From Zhongshania antarctica (GTDB lineage Bacteria > Pseudomonadota > Gammaproteobacteria > Pseudomonadales > Spongiibacteraceae), in the NCBI RefSeq assembly GCF_014202945.1, contig NZ_JACHHW010000001.1, positions 496,001 to 560,000 of the forward strand: a DNA stretch of 64,000 nucleotides, in the 5' to 3' direction. The translations under genes and the position numbers were made by a program. The notes under the pieces were generated by a model that was not told the DNA's origin, made no database searches, and worked only from the letters and a program-made list of their open reading frames with translations. Positions 63,272 through 64,000 of this stretch are shown here, one piece after another. Numbering within the stretch: the first letter of the stretch is position 1; every line of letters starts with the position of its first letter.

Positions 63272-64000
63272 CTAGGCGCCGTCTTTTATGATTTGCATAC
63301 CACTGACCGCCAAGGGCTGCACAAAGGCGCCCGCAGTTTGGGCCTGTTTACTGGACGCATTACCCTGCGAGGCACGCTTAGCAACACCTTGGGCGATCGC
63401 CGCCAAACGGAAGAAGCTAAACGCGAGATAAAACTCCCAGTTTGCAATTGGACCAATACCGCGAATCTCGCAGTAGCGGGTCACCAATTCTTTTTCGCTT
63501 GGAATACCAAGTGCTGCTGTGTCGATGCCCGCGAGTCCCTTCATGGCGAGACCTTCACTCGGCATACGCAATTGCATGCAGTGATAGGCAAGATCCGCCA
63601 GCGGATGCCCAAGGGTAGACAACTCCCAATCAAGCACGGCGATAATTTCTTCACGCTCGGGATGAAACATCAGATTATCTAAGCGGAAGTCACCATGGGC
63701 GATACTCAGCGAGCCATCATTGGCAGGCACGTGTGCGCTGAGCCAAACGATCAACTCTTCCATCGCATCTATGGCGCCCATTTCACTAGCGCGGTATTGC
63801 GTTACCCAGCGATCAATCTGGCGCTGATAATAATTTCCAGGACGGCCGTAATCCTCTAGACCGACGTTAGCAGGATTCACCGAATGCAGAGTAGCCAATA
63901 CCTCTACAACCTGAAAATGAATGCGCGCACGCGCGGCGTTATCTGCTATCTCCGGCAGCGCCGAATCCCAGAATACCCGTCCCGGCAGATACTCCATTAA
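63272..64000 (-). CDS. Aminoglycoside-phosphotransferase-fold protein (acyl-CoA-dehydrogenase-associated), partial 5' end
   Basis: 243 codons up to the window edge, where the frame stays open, so the N-terminus is missing. The kinase-like motifs are HGDFRLDNLMFH (Brenner-like loop) and VLDWELSTLGHPLADLAYHC (metal-binding Asp). In ACAD10/11-type systems such a protein is fused or adjacent to an acyl-CoA dehydrogenase and phosphorylates 4-hydroxy-acyl-CoA during side-chain oxidation. The following SDRs and crotonase support that setting. The upstream partner is beyond the right edge. Confidence 0.82.
   Translation of the reverse strand, partial: LMEYLPGRVFWDSALPEIADNAARARIHFQVVEVLATLHSVNPANVGLEDYGRPGNYYQRQIDRWVTQYRASEMGAIDAMEELIVWLSAHVPANDGSLSIAHGDFRLDNLMFHPEREEIIAVLDWELSTLGHPLADLAYHCMQLRMPSEGLAMKGLAGIDTAALGIPSEKELVTRYCEIRGIGPIANWEFYLAFSFFRLAAIAQGVAKRASQGNASSKQAQTAGAFVQPLAVSGMQIIKDGA

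Overview
The window looks like chromosomal DNA of an aerobic, Gram-negative, marine-type gammaproteobacterium. Evidence: four TonB-dependent outer-membrane receptors, an outer-membrane porin, a BCCT osmolyte transporter, Rnk-type GreA/GreB-like proteins, an NdpA-like nucleoid protein and moderate GC. The gene style recalls Spongiibacteraceae/Zhongshania-like Cellvibrionales, but that placement is an inference from gene content. No rRNA, tRNA, CRISPR array, intact insertion sequence or prophage was seen.

Layout. 1-5.5 kb: housekeeping genes on the minus strand (DnaQ-like exonuclease, CBS/DUF294 signalling protein, BCCT transporter, porin). 5.5-9.0 kb: a looser stretch with an AT-rich NdpA-like gene, the collapsed remnant of an alpha/beta hydrolase and a DUF1214/DUF1254 pair. 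9.4-19.9 kb: two cytochrome P450s, two AraC regulators, a thiolase-like protein, an iron-containing alcohol dehydrogenase, an acyl-CoA ligase and a thioesterase. 20-29.7 kb: two TonB receptors around a sulfotransferase/DUF1214/epimerase operon with a TetR regulator. 29.9-38.6 kb: a tight eight-gene minus-strand operon (membrane protein, SDR, KshA-type Rieske oxygenase, Fe-S/FAD ene-reductase, anchored amidohydrolase, SDR, SnoaL-like protein, second ene-reductase) with a divergent AraC regulator. 40.2-42.8 kb: glutamate dehydrogenase flanked by two Rnk-like genes. 43.1-58.1 kb: a TonB receptor, a second Rieske oxygenase beside a 3-alpha-hydroxysteroid-dehydrogenase-like SDR, a luciferase-like oxidoreductase, further SDRs, a third Rnk-like gene, and a TetR-controlled operon (ene-reductase, epimerase, TonB receptor, SDR). 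58.2-64 kb: lipase-like hydrolase and wax ester synthase/DGAT, then a crotonase, two SDRs and a phosphotransferase-like gene cut by the right edge.

Taken together, the accessory genes read as a catabolic region for large hydrophobic polycyclic or isoprenoid substrates, steroid- or bile-salt-like being the best guess. TonB receptors would import the substrate; P450 and Rieske enzymes would oxygenate it; SDRs and ene-reductases would interconvert alcohols, ketones and double bonds; the CoA ligase, crotonase and thiolase-like protein would handle side chains. The most interesting unit is the 29.9-38.6 kb operon, which pairs genes resembling the anaerobic bile-acid dehydroxylation set (BaiCD/BaiH-like, BaiE-like, BaiA-like) with an oxygen-dependent KshA-like oxygenase. 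The substrate cannot be settled from sequence alone.
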